Positions 1 to 8,000 of a stretch of DNA of 64,000 nucleotides are shown here, piece after piece. The stretch lies in contig JBBRVW010000019.1 in NCBI GenBank assembly GCA_038246545.1, positions 13,980 to 77,979 of the forward strand. The letters run 5' to 3'. The first letter of the stretch is position 1; every line of letters starts with the position of its first letter. The stretch is from JBBRVW01 sp038246545 (GTDB taxonomy: Bacteria; Actinomycetota; Actinomycetes; JACCUZ01). The notes under the pieces are model-generated. The model was not told where the DNA came from. It did not search any database and saw only the letters and a list, made by a program, of their open reading frames with translations. The translations under genes and the position numbers were made by a program.

Positions 1-456
1 ACGGATCGGCAGCTGCCAGCAGACGTCCGGCTTGGTCTCGAGGAAGTGCCGGCCGGTCCGCAGGGCCAGGCCGTGCAGTGCGCACCCGCCGCCGCCGGCG
101 AAGTCCGGTCGGTTGGCGAAGACGCACGCGCCGTCGACGACCCTCGTCTTGCGCGCGCCCTCCTCGTCCTTCTCCGTCCAGTCCTTGGGGGAGTAGTGCT
201 GCCAGGTCTCGGGCGTGAGCTGCTTGACGAACTGCTTGACGCGCTTCTCGTCGTCCTTGTCGGAGAAGTGCGCGCCCAGCGTGCAGCAGCCGACACCGTC
301 GGGCTGGTCGGCGTAGATGCCCTGGCACCCGTTGCCGAAGATGCACTCCCACCGCGAGGTCAGCCAGGTCACGTCGCAGCGGAACGACTGGTCGGCGTCG
401 GCGGGGTCGGGGAACTCGACCCACGCGCGGGCGAAGTCAAGCGGTACCTCGGGCAC
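1..456 (-). CDS. Cys-rich conserved actinobacterial protein, 3' part missing
   Basis: The gene runs off the left edge; 152 codons are visible from a GTG at 456. The translation begins VPEVPLDFARAWVEFPDP and holds clustered cysteines: WECIFGNGCQGI, then GVGCCTLGAHF, and later GACVF and GGCALHG. The spacing suggests a metal-binding site, probably zinc or iron. I recognise the type as a conserved actinobacterial hypothetical protein but not a biochemically named family. It has no signal peptide, so it should be cytosolic. It is divergent from the exopolyphosphatase gene, with about 114 bases between the starts. Function is unknown. Confidence 0.7.
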   Translation of the reverse strand, partial: MPEVPLDFARAWVEFPDPADADQSFRCDVTWLTSRWECIFGNGCQGIYADQPDGVGCCTLGAHFSDKDDEKRVKQFVKQLTPETWQHYSPKDWTEKDEEGARKTRVVDGACVFANRPDFAGGGGCALHGLALRTGRHFLETKPDVCWQLPIR

Positions 457-570
457 CCGCCCAGCCTATGTGTCGGCGACGCATCGCGAGACGCCGCGTG
501 GCAGCGTGGTCCCCGCCGATCGTCGTGCGGGATCATCGGCAGGGGCTCTCCTGACGGACGGAGGTACGGC

Positions 571-1506
571 GTGCGGCTGGCGGTGCTCGACGTCGGCTCC
601 AACACCGTGCACCTGCTCGTCGTCGACGCGCACGAGGGCGCGCGGCCGCTACCGGTGAGCTCGGACAAGTCGGAGCTCCGGCTGGCCGAGCACCTGACCG
701 ACGACGGCCGGGTCGACGACGCCGGCCGTGCGCGACTGGTCGAGTGCGTGCAGCGCGCGCTCGAGGTCGCGGAGGACCGTGGCACGGAGGACCTGCTCGC
801 GTTCGCCACATCGGCGCTGCGCGAGGCCGGCAACGGCGCCGAGGTGCTGGCCGCGGTCCGCGAGGAGACCGGTGTCGACCTCCAGGTGCTCAGTGGTGAC
901 GACGAGGCGCGACTGACCTTCCTCGCGGTGCGGCGGTGGTTCGGCTGGTCGTCCGGCCGCCTCATGGTGCTCGACATAGGCGGCGGCTCGCTGGAGATCG
1001 CTGCCGGCATCGACGAGCTGCCTGACGCCATCGCGTCGATGCCGCTCGGCGCCGGCCGGCTGACCCGCGAGATGCTTCCCGACGACCCGCCGTCGGCCAA
1101 GGACGTCAAGGCACTGCGCAAGCACGTGCGTACCGAGGTGGCCAAGCGGCTGCGGCCGTTCGAGGCGCTGGGGGAGCCGGACCACGCGGCCGCCACGTCG
1201 AAGACGTTCAAGCAGCTCGCCCGACTGACCGGAGCCCCGTCCTCCTCGGAGGGCGAGCTGGTGGCACGGTTGGTGACCCGCGACGACCTGCACGAGTGGG
1301 TGCCGCAGCTCGCCGGGATGAGCCACGAGGAGCGGGCCGAGCTGCCGGGGGTCTCGGCCGGCCGGGCCCCGCAGCTGCTCGCGGGCGCCGTCGTCGCCGA
1401 GGCGGTGCTCGACCTGCTCGACCTGGAGGACGTGCAGGTCTGCCCGTGGGCGCTGCGCGAGGGGATCATCCTGCGCCGCATCGACTGGATGCGGGGCGAG
1501 ACCTGA
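571..1506 (+). CDS. ppx: Exopolyphosphatase, Ppx/GppA family
   Basis: A 311-residue protein of the acetate kinase/Hsp70/actin-fold Ppx/GppA family, which cuts terminal phosphate from polyphosphate or pppGpp. The N-terminal phosphate loop VLDVGSNTVHLLVVD (about residues 5-19) and the second loop VLDIGGGSLEIAAG (about 133-146) are both intact. Its length matches the short actinobacterial Ppx1 form that lacks the C-terminal HD domain. The GTG start is chosen because a GGAGG lies 7 bases upstream and the conserved N-terminus begins there; a longer reading upstream has no family similarity. The next gene is a TIM-barrel isomerase, as in the mycobacterial ppx1-proC neighbourhood. A polyphosphate kinase lies at 54.8-56.9 kb. 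Confidence 0.93.
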   Translation: MRLAVLDVGSNTVHLLVVDAHEGARPLPVSSDKSELRLAEHLTDDGRVDDAGRARLVECVQRALEVAEDRGTEDLLAFATSALREAGNGAEVLAAVREETGVDLQVLSGDDEARLTFLAVRRWFGWSSGRLMVLDIGGGSLEIAAGIDELPDAIASMPLGAGRLTREMLPDDPPSAKDVKALRKHVRTEVAKRLRPFEALGEPDHAAATSKTFKQLARLTGAPSSSEGELVARLVTRDDLHEWVPQLAGMSHEERAELPGVSAGRAPQLLAGAVVAEAVLDLLDLEDVQVCPWALREGIILRRIDWMRGET

Positions 1507-1534
1507 CCTCGCGTCAGGGGCACCACGCTCCGCC

Positions 1535-1540
1535 TAGTCT
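1535..1540 (+). promoter_or_regulatory. -10 box for a leaderless transcript
   Basis: TAGTCT followed after 7 bases by the GTG at 1548. This spacing puts the transcription start on the start codon, the usual leaderless arrangement in actinobacteria. Confidence 0.5.
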
Positions 1541-1547
1541 TGTCGGT

Positions 1548-2366
1548 GTGGACAGGACGGTTCTGGTGCCCCGGGCGAAGGTCGCCCTGTCGACGGCGTC
1601 CTGCTACCCGGAGACCTGCACGACGGCCTTCGAGATGGCTGCGTCCCTCGGCTTCGACGGCGTCGAGGTCATGGTGTGGACCGACCCGGTCAGCCAGGAC
1701 GCCGATGCGCTGCGCGGGCTCTCCGACCGCTACGGCGTGCCGATCCTTGCGATCCACGCGCCTTGCCTGCTGCTGACCCAGCGGGTCTGGTCGACCGATC
1801 CGTGGACGAAGCTGCAGCGCGCCCAGGCCGCGGCCGAGCGGGTCGGCGCCCCGACCGTCGTGGTGCACCCGCCGTTCCGCTGGCAGCGCGACTACGCCCG
1901 GGGCTTCGTCGAGGGCCTGCGCCGCATGCAGCACGAGACCGACGTGACCTTCGCCGTCGAGAACATGTTCCCGTGGCGGGCGCGCAGCCGGGAGATCGCG
2001 GCCTACCTGCCGACGTGGGACCTGTTGGAGCTCGACTACCCGGCCACCACCCTCGACCTGTCGCACACGGCGACCTCCGGTTCCGACGCGGTACGCGTCG
2101 TCGAGGCCCTTGGCGACCGGCTGCAGCACGTGCACCTCGCCGACGGCTCCGGCTCGAGCAAGGACGAGCACCTGGTGCCCGGCCGCGGCGGCCAGCCGTG
2201 CGGCGACGTCCTCGAGCGGCTGGCCCGCGGCGGGTACGCCGGCACGGTGGTCCTCGAGGTCAACACCCGCCGGGCCGTCAACCGCGACGAGCGCGAGGCC
2301 GACCTCGCCGAGGGGCTGGCCTTCGCGCGGCTCAACCTCGCGGCGGCCGCCGGCAGCACCACGTGA
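1548..2366 (+). CDS. Sugar phosphate isomerase/epimerase (AP endonuclease 2-like TIM barrel)
   Basis: A 272-residue TIM-barrel protein. Visible family features are the early stretch LGFDGVEVMVWTDP, the NVENMFP-like segment AVENMFPWR (a metal-site Glu), the HLADGSG loop, and the late VLEVNTR strand with another metal-site Glu. These fit the xylose isomerase-like/endonuclease IV superfamily; the substrate cannot be told. The GTG at 1548 is preferred over upstream in-frame starts because a TAGTCT box lies 7 bases upstream and no family sequence precedes it. It follows ppx by 41 bases and its stop overlaps the methyltransferase start by four bases. The equivalent mycobacterial gene sits in the same place between ppx1 and proC. 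Confidence 0.85.
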   Translation: MDRTVLVPRAKVALSTASCYPETCTTAFEMAASLGFDGVEVMVWTDPVSQDADALRGLSDRYGVPILAIHAPCLLLTQRVWSTDPWTKLQRAQAAAERVGAPTVVVHPPFRWQRDYARGFVEGLRRMQHETDVTFAVENMFPWRARSREIAAYLPTWDLLELDYPATTLDLSHTATSGSDAVRVVEALGDRLQHVHLADGSGSSKDEHLVPGRGGQPCGDVLERLARGGYAGTVVLEVNTRRAVNRDEREADLAEGLAFARLNLAAAAGSTT

Positions 2367-3124
2367 GCGGGCCGCCCCCGGTGACCGACCGCCAGCTGTT
2401 CGACGCCGTCGCGGCCGCCTACGACTCCTACCGGCCCGACTACCCGGCGCAGCTGTTCGACGCGCTGGAGTCGGCGATGGGGCAGCCGCTGCTCTGGTCG
2501 TCGGTCTGTGACGTCGGGTGCGGTACCGGCATCGCGTCGCGGGCGATCGCCGGGCGCGGCGCCACCGTCACGGCCGTCGACCCCGGCGAGGGGGTGCTGC
2601 GGGTGCTCCGGTCGCGGTCGACGTCGCGGGTGCTGCCCGTCGTCGGCGACGGCAACGCGCTGCCCCTCGCCGACGGGCAGTACGACCTCGTGTCGTACGC
2701 CCAGTCGTTCCACTGGACCGACCCCGACCGCGCGCTGGCCGAGGCGTTCCGCGTGCTCAAGCCCGGCGCGGTCTTCGCCGCCTGGTGGAACCGGCACGAC
2801 ACGTCGGTGCCGTGGTTCGCGAGGCACCAGCAGCGGCTGTTCGCCGCCTGCGGGTGGCCGGGCCACGCCGACGAGTCGTGGGTGGCCACCCGGCTCGCGC
2901 AGCCGCCGTGGTCCCGGCACGTCGCCACCGTCGAGGTGCCATGGTCCCGACGGATGTCGCTGGTCGACTTCGGCCGCAACATCATGACGAAGTCCTACGT
3001 CTTCGCCCTCGGCGACCGGGCTGCCGACGTGGTCGCCGCGGAGGTCGACGCACTCGCCGCCGAGCACCCTGACGGCTTCGTCGACGAGCCGTTCTCGACG
3101 TACGCCGTGATGGCCCGCCGATGA
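2363..3124 (+). CDS. Class I SAM-dependent methyltransferase
   Basis: A 253-residue Rossmann-fold methyltransferase. The SAM-binding motif I is VCDVGCGTGIASRAIA (around residue 55), followed by an acidic residue at the end of the next strand (VTAVDPGEG) and the motif QYDLVSYAQSFHWTD, which is typical of the UbiE/TehB-like methyltransferase 11 group that carries a QSFHW segment. The substrate is unknown. The start is the GTG at 2363, which overlaps the previous stop by four bases; a second GTG at 2381 is possible. The stop overlaps the TetR start (ATGA), so the two are translated together. Confidence 0.88.
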   Translation: MSGPPPVTDRQLFDAVAAAYDSYRPDYPAQLFDALESAMGQPLLWSSVCDVGCGTGIASRAIAGRGATVTAVDPGEGVLRVLRSRSTSRVLPVVGDGNALPLADGQYDLVSYAQSFHWTDPDRALAEAFRVLKPGAVFAAWWNRHDTSVPWFARHQQRLFAACGWPGHADESWVATRLAQPPWSRHVATVEVPWSRRMSLVDFGRNIMTKSYVFALGDRAADVVAAEVDALAAEHPDGFVDEPFSTYAVMARR

Positions 3125-3714
3125 CCGGGACCGCGGCGCGGCGCGGCCCGGGCCGGCCGGCCGACGGCGGCGACCGGCGTACGGCGATCCTCGACGCAGC
3201 CCGCGAGCACTTCGCGGAGCGTGGCTACACCGGCGCCAGCGTCCGGGGCATCGCGCGCACCGCGGGCGTCGACCCGGCCCTGGTGCACCACTACTTCGGG
3301 ACGAAGGAGCAGGTCTTCGTCGCCGCCATGGAGCTGCCGTTCGACCCCGCCGAGCAGCTGCCGCAGGTGCTCGCCGGTGACCCGGACGGCACGGGGGAGC
3401 GGCTGGTGCGGCTGTTCCTCTCCGTGTGGGAGCAGCCCGGCTTCCGGACGCCGATGCTCGGCCTGCTGCGGTCCGCCCTGACCGGCGAGCAGGGTGCTGC
3501 GACGTTGCGGGAGTTCGTCGGGTCGGCCCTGCTCGGCCGGGTGGCCGTCGCCGTCGGCCAGGACGACCCGTTGCGGGTGCAGGCCGCGGCTGCCCAGATG
3601 ATCGGCGTGGTCATGCTCCGGCACGTCGTCCGGATCGAGCCGCTGGCATCGGCGCCGGTCGAGGACGTCGTCGCCCTGATAGCCCCGGTGGTGCAGCACC
3701 ACCTGCTGGGCTGA
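3121..3714 (+). CDS. TetR/AcrR family transcriptional regulator
   Basis: A 197-residue TetR-type repressor. The N-terminal helix-turn-helix spans about residues 20-65, with GYTGASVRGIARTAGVD and the hallmark HHYFGTKEQVF. The C-terminal ligand domain has the typical TetR_C shape for this size. It lies directly upstream of an ABC drug exporter pair. A perfect inverted repeat (3761-3778) covers the exporter start codon and is the obvious candidate operator, so this protein probably represses the exporter; that is inferred from position. Confidence 0.92.
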   Translation: MTGTAARRGPGRPADGGDRRTAILDAAREHFAERGYTGASVRGIARTAGVDPALVHHYFGTKEQVFVAAMELPFDPAEQLPQVLAGDPDGTGERLVRLFLSVWEQPGFRTPMLGLLRSALTGEQGAATLREFVGSALLGRVAVAVGQDDPLRVQAAAAQMIGVVMLRHVVRIEPLASAPVEDVVALIAPVVQHHLLG

Positions 3715-3734
3715 CGCTGCTGCCCCGCGAGGGG

Positions 3735-3763
3735 TTGACGAGAGGCTCACCCACCGGCATATT
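3735..3763 (+). promoter_or_regulatory. Promoter of the ABC exporter operon (TTGACG-17-CATATT)
   Basis: TTGACG at 3735-3740 and CATATT at 3758-3763 are separated by 17 bases. Transcription would start near 3770, on the first ATG, giving a leaderless mRNA. Confidence 0.6.
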
Positions 3764-3778
3764 CATCACATGATGAAT
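3761..3778 (+). promoter_or_regulatory. Candidate TetR operator overlapping the -10 box and start codon
   Basis: ATTCATCA and TGATGAAT form a perfect 8-base inverted repeat around a two-base centre. The site covers the end of the -10 box, the predicted start of transcription and both in-frame ATG codons of the ABC gene. Binding here would block initiation; the divergent sense of use by the adjacent TetR is inferred. Confidence 0.6.
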
Positions 3779-4546
3779 TACGCGCAAGGCAGCCCGGCGA
3801 TCGTGCTGGACCGGCTCCGGGTCGTCCGCGGCGGCCGGGTGGTGCTCGACGACGTCTCCCTGGAGGTCGCCCGCGGCAGCGTGACCGGCCTGCTCGGCCC
3901 GAGCGGCTGCGGCAAGTCGACCCTGATGCGCTCGGTGGTCGGCGTCCAGGTGGTCGCGGGCGGCCGGCTGACGGTGCTCGGGGAGCCCGCGGGGACGGCT
4001 CCGCTGCGGCGCCGCGTCGGCTACGTCACGCAGGCGCCGTCGGTCTACGCCGACCTCACCGTGCGCGAGAACCTGCGCTACTTCGCCGCCGTCCTGGGCG
4101 CGCCGCGTACCGACGTCGACCGGGTCATCGGCGAGGTCGGGCTGACCAGCCACGCCGACGCCGTGGTGGGCCGGCTGTCCGGCGGCCAGGAGGCCCGGGT
4201 CTCGCTGGCGGCCGCCCTGCTCGGGGAGCCCGAGCTGCTCGTCCTGGACGAGCCCACCGTGGGCCTGGACCCGGTGCTGCGCCGAGACCTCTGGGACCTC
4301 TTCCGCACCCTGGCCGAGCGCGGCACGACGCTGCTCGTCAGCAGCCACGTCATGGACGAGGCCACCCGGTGCGACCGCCTGCTGCTCATGCGCGAGGGCG
4401 CACTCCTCGCCGACGACACGGAGCAGGGGCTGCTCGACCGCACCGGCGCGGCAGACGTCGAGGCGGCGTTCCTCGCCCTCGTCGACGGTGCCGCACCTGA
4501 CCCCGCCCGCGGCACGAACCAGATCACGACCGGGAGCCCGTCATGA
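3770..4546 (+). CDS. ABC transporter ATP-binding protein (drug-efflux type)
   Basis: A 258-residue nucleotide-binding subunit. Walker A is GPSGCGKST (about 43-51), the signature is LSGGQ, Walker B is LLVLDEPTVGLD and the switch histidine is in VSSHVMDEA. The size and the short C-terminal tail match CcmA/DrrA-like exporters. It pairs with the ABC-2 permease that follows with a four-base overlap. Two ATGs begin the frame (3770 and 3773); either fits, and both lie inside the palindromic operator. Confidence 0.93.
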   Translation: MMNYAQGSPAIVLDRLRVVRGGRVVLDDVSLEVARGSVTGLLGPSGCGKSTLMRSVVGVQVVAGGRLTVLGEPAGTAPLRRRVGYVTQAPSVYADLTVRENLRYFAAVLGAPRTDVDRVIGEVGLTSHADAVVGRLSGGQEARVSLAAALLGEPELLVLDEPTVGLDPVLRRDLWDLFRTLAERGTTLLVSSHVMDEATRCDRLLLMREGALLADDTEQGLLDRTGAADVEAAFLALVDGAAPDPARGTNQITTGSPS

Positions 4547-5277
4547 GCCTCAGCCGCACCCTCGCCACCGCCGGGCGGGTCCTCCGCCAGCTGCGGCACG
4601 ACCCACGCACCATCGCGTTGATGCTCGTCGTACCGTGCGTGCTGGTGGGGCTGCTCGCCTGGGTCTTCGAGGGCAGCCCGACCTTCGACCGCATCGGTGC
4701 CCCGCTGCTCGGGGTGTTCCCGTTCGTCGTGATGTTCCTCGTCACCAGCATCGCCACGCTGCGCGAGCGCACCTCGGGGACGCTGGAGCGCCTGCTGACG
4801 ATGCCGCTCGGTCGGCTGGACCTGCTCGTCGGCTACGCCCTCGCCTTCGGGGCCGTTGCGGTGGTCCAGGCGGGACTCGTGAGCGCGCTGTCCCTCACCT
4901 GGTTCGGGCTGGACGTGGCCGGCCCCTCGTGGCTGCTGGTCGTCGTCGCACTGGCCGACGCGCTGCTCGGCACGGCGCTCGGCTTGTTCGTGAGCGCCTT
5001 CGCGAGCTCGGAGTTCCAGGCTGTGCAGTTCATGCCGGCGTTCGTGCTGCCGCAGTTCCTGCTCTGCGGGCTGCTGGTGCCGCGGGACCAGATGCCCGAC
5101 GTGCTGCACGGGGTCTCGTCGGTCCTGCCGTTGTCCTACGCCGTGGACGCGCTGGGTGACGTGACGACGAACACCGAGGTCGCCACGGGAACGTGGGTCG
5201 ACCTCGGCGTCGTCGTTCTCTCGGTCGCCATGGCGCTCGCGCTGGGTGCGGCAACCCTGCGCCGGCGGACCACCTGA
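4543..5277 (+). CDS. ABC-2 type transporter permease
   Basis: A 244-residue inner-membrane protein with about six transmembrane segments, for example IALMLVVPCVLVGLLAW near residue 25 and the long hydrophobic block with FVLPQFLLCGLLVPRDQMP, a signature of the ABC-2 family. It also carries the TLERLLTMPLGRLDLLVGY coupling segment common in DrrB-like permeases. The start overlaps the ATPase stop by four bases, so the two form one exporter. Substrate is unknown; drugs or lipids are usual for this group. Confidence 0.92.
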   Translation: MSLSRTLATAGRVLRQLRHDPRTIALMLVVPCVLVGLLAWVFEGSPTFDRIGAPLLGVFPFVVMFLVTSIATLRERTSGTLERLLTMPLGRLDLLVGYALAFGAVAVVQAGLVSALSLTWFGLDVAGPSWLLVVVALADALLGTALGLFVSAFASSEFQAVQFMPAFVLPQFLLCGLLVPRDQMPDVLHGVSSVLPLSYAVDALGDVTTNTEVATGTWVDLGVVVLSVAMALALGAATLRRRTT

Positions 5278-5287
5278 CGGCGTTCGC

Positions 5288-6856
5288 TCAGTGGTAGCGG
5301 CGCATCGAGCTGGCCGCGGGGCCTGAGGAGACCGTTTCCCGGTCTCCGTCCCGCAGGTCGACCTCGTCCCTGTCGTAGTCGGCGCTGTGGTCGGCACCCG
5401 ACTCGTCAGCGTCCTGGGCCGTGAGCGGCTCCGCGATGTCCTCGAGCGACCGTCCCTCGGCGTCGACGGCCAGGAAGGCCGCGACGATGCCGGCGCCGAT
5501 CATGAGGCCGGCGCCGAGGTAGTAGCCGTTGATGACCTGGTCCCTGCCCTGCTCGATGAACTTGCCGAACAGGATCGGCCCGACGATGCCGCCGAGCCCG
5601 GTGCCCACGGCGTAGAAGAACGCGATGGCCATCGCGCGGGTCTCCATCGGGAAGATCTCCGACACCGTGAGGTAGGCCGAGCTGGCGCCGGCCGAGGCGA
5701 AGAAGAACACGACGCACCACATGAGCGTCAGGGTGGACGCCGACAGCGAGCCGTTGTGGAACAGCACGCCCGTCAGGACGAGCACCAGCCCCGACACGAT
5801 GTAGGTGCCCGCGATCATGATGCGCCGGCCGACCGTGTCGAAGAACTTGCCGAGCAGGAGCGGGCCGGCGAAGTTACCGATCGCCAGCGGGATGAGGTAC
5901 CACGGTGCCGTCGAGTCGCTGACCTTCATGATCTTGATGAGCACCAGGGCGAAGGTGAAGAACACCGCGTTGTAGAGGAACGCCTGCCCGATGAACAGCG
6001 ACAGGCCGAGCACGAAGCGCTTGGGGTAGAGCTTCCACGCGGTCTTCGCGATCTCGGCGAAGCCGATGGTCTTCCGCTGCCGGACGGTGAGGTAGTCGTC
6101 GCTGTCCTCGGCCTTCGGAAGCTTCTCGTCGGTCGACTCCTCGACCTGGCCCTCGATGTCGCGGACGATGCGCTCGGCGCCCTTCTCCTTGCCGTGGATG
6201 AACATCCAGCGGGGGCTCTCGGGGACGTTCTTGCGGACGAACAGGATCCCGATCCCGAGGACGGCGCCGAGGCCGAAGGCGATCCGCCAGCCGAGGTCCT
6301 TGGCGAAGAAGTTCTCGTTGAGCAGGACCACCGAGAGGGCGGCGCCGAGCGCGGTGCCGAGCCAGAACGAGCCGTTGATGATGAGGTCGACGCGGCCGCG
6401 GACCCGCGCCGGGATCAGCTCGTCGATCGCCGAGTTGATCGCGGCGTACTCGCCGCCGACGCCGGCTCCCGTGAAGAAGCGGCAGACGAAGAACCACATC
6501 GGGTTCATCGAGAAGGCGGTCAGCACCGTGGCGACCAGGTACAGCGCAAGGGTCACCATGAAGAGCCGCTTCCGGCCGAGCCGGTCGGTGAGGTAGCCGA
6601 AGAACAGGGCGCCCAGGCAGGCGCCGGCGACGTACACGCCGGCCGCGATGCCGATCTGGCTCTCGGTGATCGAGAGGCCGCTGCCCTTCTCCGTCAGCCG
6701 GCCGGCGATCGAGCCGACGATGGTGACCTCGAGCCCGTCGAGGATCCACACCGTGCCGAGGCCGATGACGACGAGCCAGTGCCACCTGGCCCAGGGCAAC
6801 CGGTCCATCCGGGCCGGGATGTTCGTCTTGATGCTGCCGGTCTGGACCCCGCTCAT
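5288..6856 (-). CDS. MFS transporter, sugar-porter-like
   Basis: A 522-residue major facilitator protein with about 12 transmembrane segments and a hydrophilic acidic tail. The first helix holds LDGLEVTIVGSIAGRL, and the loop between helices 2 and 3 has GYLTDRLGRKRLFM, the MFS signature. A second-half copy is GKFFDTVGRRIMIAG. These features fit the sugar porter/metabolite-proton symporter group; the cargo is unknown. The ATG at 6856 has a GGGAGG about 6 bases upstream and begins MSGVQTGSIKTNIPARMDRLPW. It ends ten bases from the convergent ABC operon. Confidence 0.88.
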   Translation of the reverse strand: MSGVQTGSIKTNIPARMDRLPWARWHWLVVIGLGTVWILDGLEVTIVGSIAGRLTEKGSGLSITESQIGIAAGVYVAGACLGALFFGYLTDRLGRKRLFMVTLALYLVATVLTAFSMNPMWFFVCRFFTGAGVGGEYAAINSAIDELIPARVRGRVDLIINGSFWLGTALGAALSVVLLNENFFAKDLGWRIAFGLGAVLGIGILFVRKNVPESPRWMFIHGKEKGAERIVRDIEGQVEESTDEKLPKAEDSDDYLTVRQRKTIGFAEIAKTAWKLYPKRFVLGLSLFIGQAFLYNAVFFTFALVLIKIMKVSDSTAPWYLIPLAIGNFAGPLLLGKFFDTVGRRIMIAGTYIVSGLVLVLTGVLFHNGSLSASTLTLMWCVVFFFASAGASSAYLTVSEIFPMETRAMAIAFFYAVGTGLGGIVGPILFGKFIEQGRDQVINGYYLGAGLMIGAGIVAAFLAVDAEGRSLEDIAEPLTAQDADESGADHSADYDRDEVDLRDGDRETVSSGPAASSMRRYH

Positions 6857-6991
6857 ACTGGCCTCCCGTGCTGCGTGCTGCGGCCAGGAGCGGCCGCAGA
6901 GGACGTCGCACGTGGTGCCCGCACCGATCTGCGCGAAACATGTGCGCACCGCGGCGACCCCCGGCTGGGGAGGAGTGGGTGCCCGCGGCGT

Positions 6992-6997
6992 TAGCCT
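6992..6997 (+). promoter_or_regulatory. -10 box upstream of proline dehydrogenase
   Basis: TAGCCT at 6992-6997 would start an mRNA near 7004, leaving a leader of about 45 bases that contains the AGGAGGT ribosome site at 7034-7040. Confidence 0.4.
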
Positions 6998-7047
6998 GAG
7001 CCGGTGCACGACGACGCGGTCGTGCCGGGGTCGAGGAGGTATGTCCG

Positions 7048-7977
7048 TTGCTGCGGCGTGTGCTGCTGTCGATGTCCCGCAGCCGGCGGATCCGGCACCT
7101 GGTGGAGACCGCCCCCGGCTCGCGCTCGGTGGTCGCCCGGTACGTCCCGGGGACCGCCGCCGAGGACGCCGTCGAGGCGACCCACACGCTGGCCGACAAG
7201 GGCCTGCTGGTCTCGCTGGACCACCTCGGTGAGGACACGACCGACCTCGCGCAGGCGACCGCGACCAAGGAGGCGTACCTCCGGCTGCTGGACCTGCTCC
7301 ACCGCGACGGGCTCACCGGGGGCGCCGAGGTCTCGGTCAAGCTGTCCGCCGTGGGCCAGGCGCTCCCCGGTGACGGCGAGAAGGTCGCCCTCGACAACGC
7401 CCGGGCGATCTGCGAGGTGGCGACGGCGGCCGGCACGACGGTCACGCTTGACATGGAGGACCACACCACCACCGACTCGACGCTGGGCATCCTGCGCGAG
7501 CTGCGGCAGGACTTCCCCGGTACCGGCGCCGTGCTGCAGGCCTACCTGCACCGGACCGAGGCCGACTGCGCGGACCTCGCCCACGCCGGGTCGCGGGTCC
7601 GGCTGTGCAAAGGCGCGTACAAGGAGCCGGAGTCGGTGGCCTTCCAGGGCAAGCGCGACGTCGACCGCGCCTACGTCCGGGCGGCCAAGGTGCTCATGGC
7701 GGGCGACGGCTACCCGATGCTGGCCACCCACGACCCGCGGCTGGTCGCGATCGGTGAGGACCTGGCCCGCCGGCTCGACCGCCCCAAGGACAGCTACGAG
7801 TTCCAGATGCTCTACGGCGTCCGCCCGCACGAGCAGGAGCGGATCGTGGCGACCGGGCAGCGGATGCGGGTCTACATCCCCTACGGCGACGAGTGGTACG
7901 GCTACCTCGTCCGAAGGATGGCCGAGAAGCCCGCGAACCTCGCGCTGTTCCTACGCTCGGTCCTGACCAAGGGGTAG
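7048..7977 (+). CDS. Proline dehydrogenase (monofunctional, flavin-dependent)
   Basis: A 309-residue PRODH beta-alpha barrel that oxidises proline to pyrroline-5-carboxylate. Family motifs are VSVKLSAVG, LDMEDH, RLCKGAYKEPESVAF, FQMLYGVRPHEQ and YIPYGDEWYGYLVRRMAEKPAN, which cover the FAD and substrate sites. The start is taken as the TTG at 7048, seven bases after a strong AGGAGGT; the ATG at 7041 is in another frame. The next gene encodes the opposite reaction, reduction of pyrroline-5-carboxylate to proline, with only 23 bases between them. Confidence 0.93.
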   Translation: MLRRVLLSMSRSRRIRHLVETAPGSRSVVARYVPGTAAEDAVEATHTLADKGLLVSLDHLGEDTTDLAQATATKEAYLRLLDLLHRDGLTGGAEVSVKLSAVGQALPGDGEKVALDNARAICEVATAAGTTVTLDMEDHTTTDSTLGILRELRQDFPGTGAVLQAYLHRTEADCADLAHAGSRVRLCKGAYKEPESVAFQGKRDVDRAYVRAAKVLMAGDGYPMLATHDPRLVAIGEDLARRLDRPKDSYEFQMLYGVRPHEQERIVATGQRMRVYIPYGDEWYGYLVRRMAEKPANLALFLRSVLTKG

Positions 7978-8000
7978 ACCGACTGCCGGGAGGCGCGCCG

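Noticed and set aside
369..2171. Long minus-strand open frame of 600 codons across ppx and the isomerase gene
   Set aside because: It is antisense to two genes with clear motifs, its product is Arg/Ser/Ala-rich without domain features, and such shadows are expected at this GC content.
5387..6994. 535-codon plus-strand open frame opposite the MFS transporter
   Set aside because: The minus frame has the MFS signature and membrane helices; the plus frame gives only Asp/Glu/Arg-rich low complexity.
7041..7232. ATG at 7041 as the start of a separate gene before proline dehydrogenase
   Set aside because: Its frame is a shadow; the AGGAGGT site at 7034-7040 is at better distance from the TTG at 7048, which opens the conserved frame.
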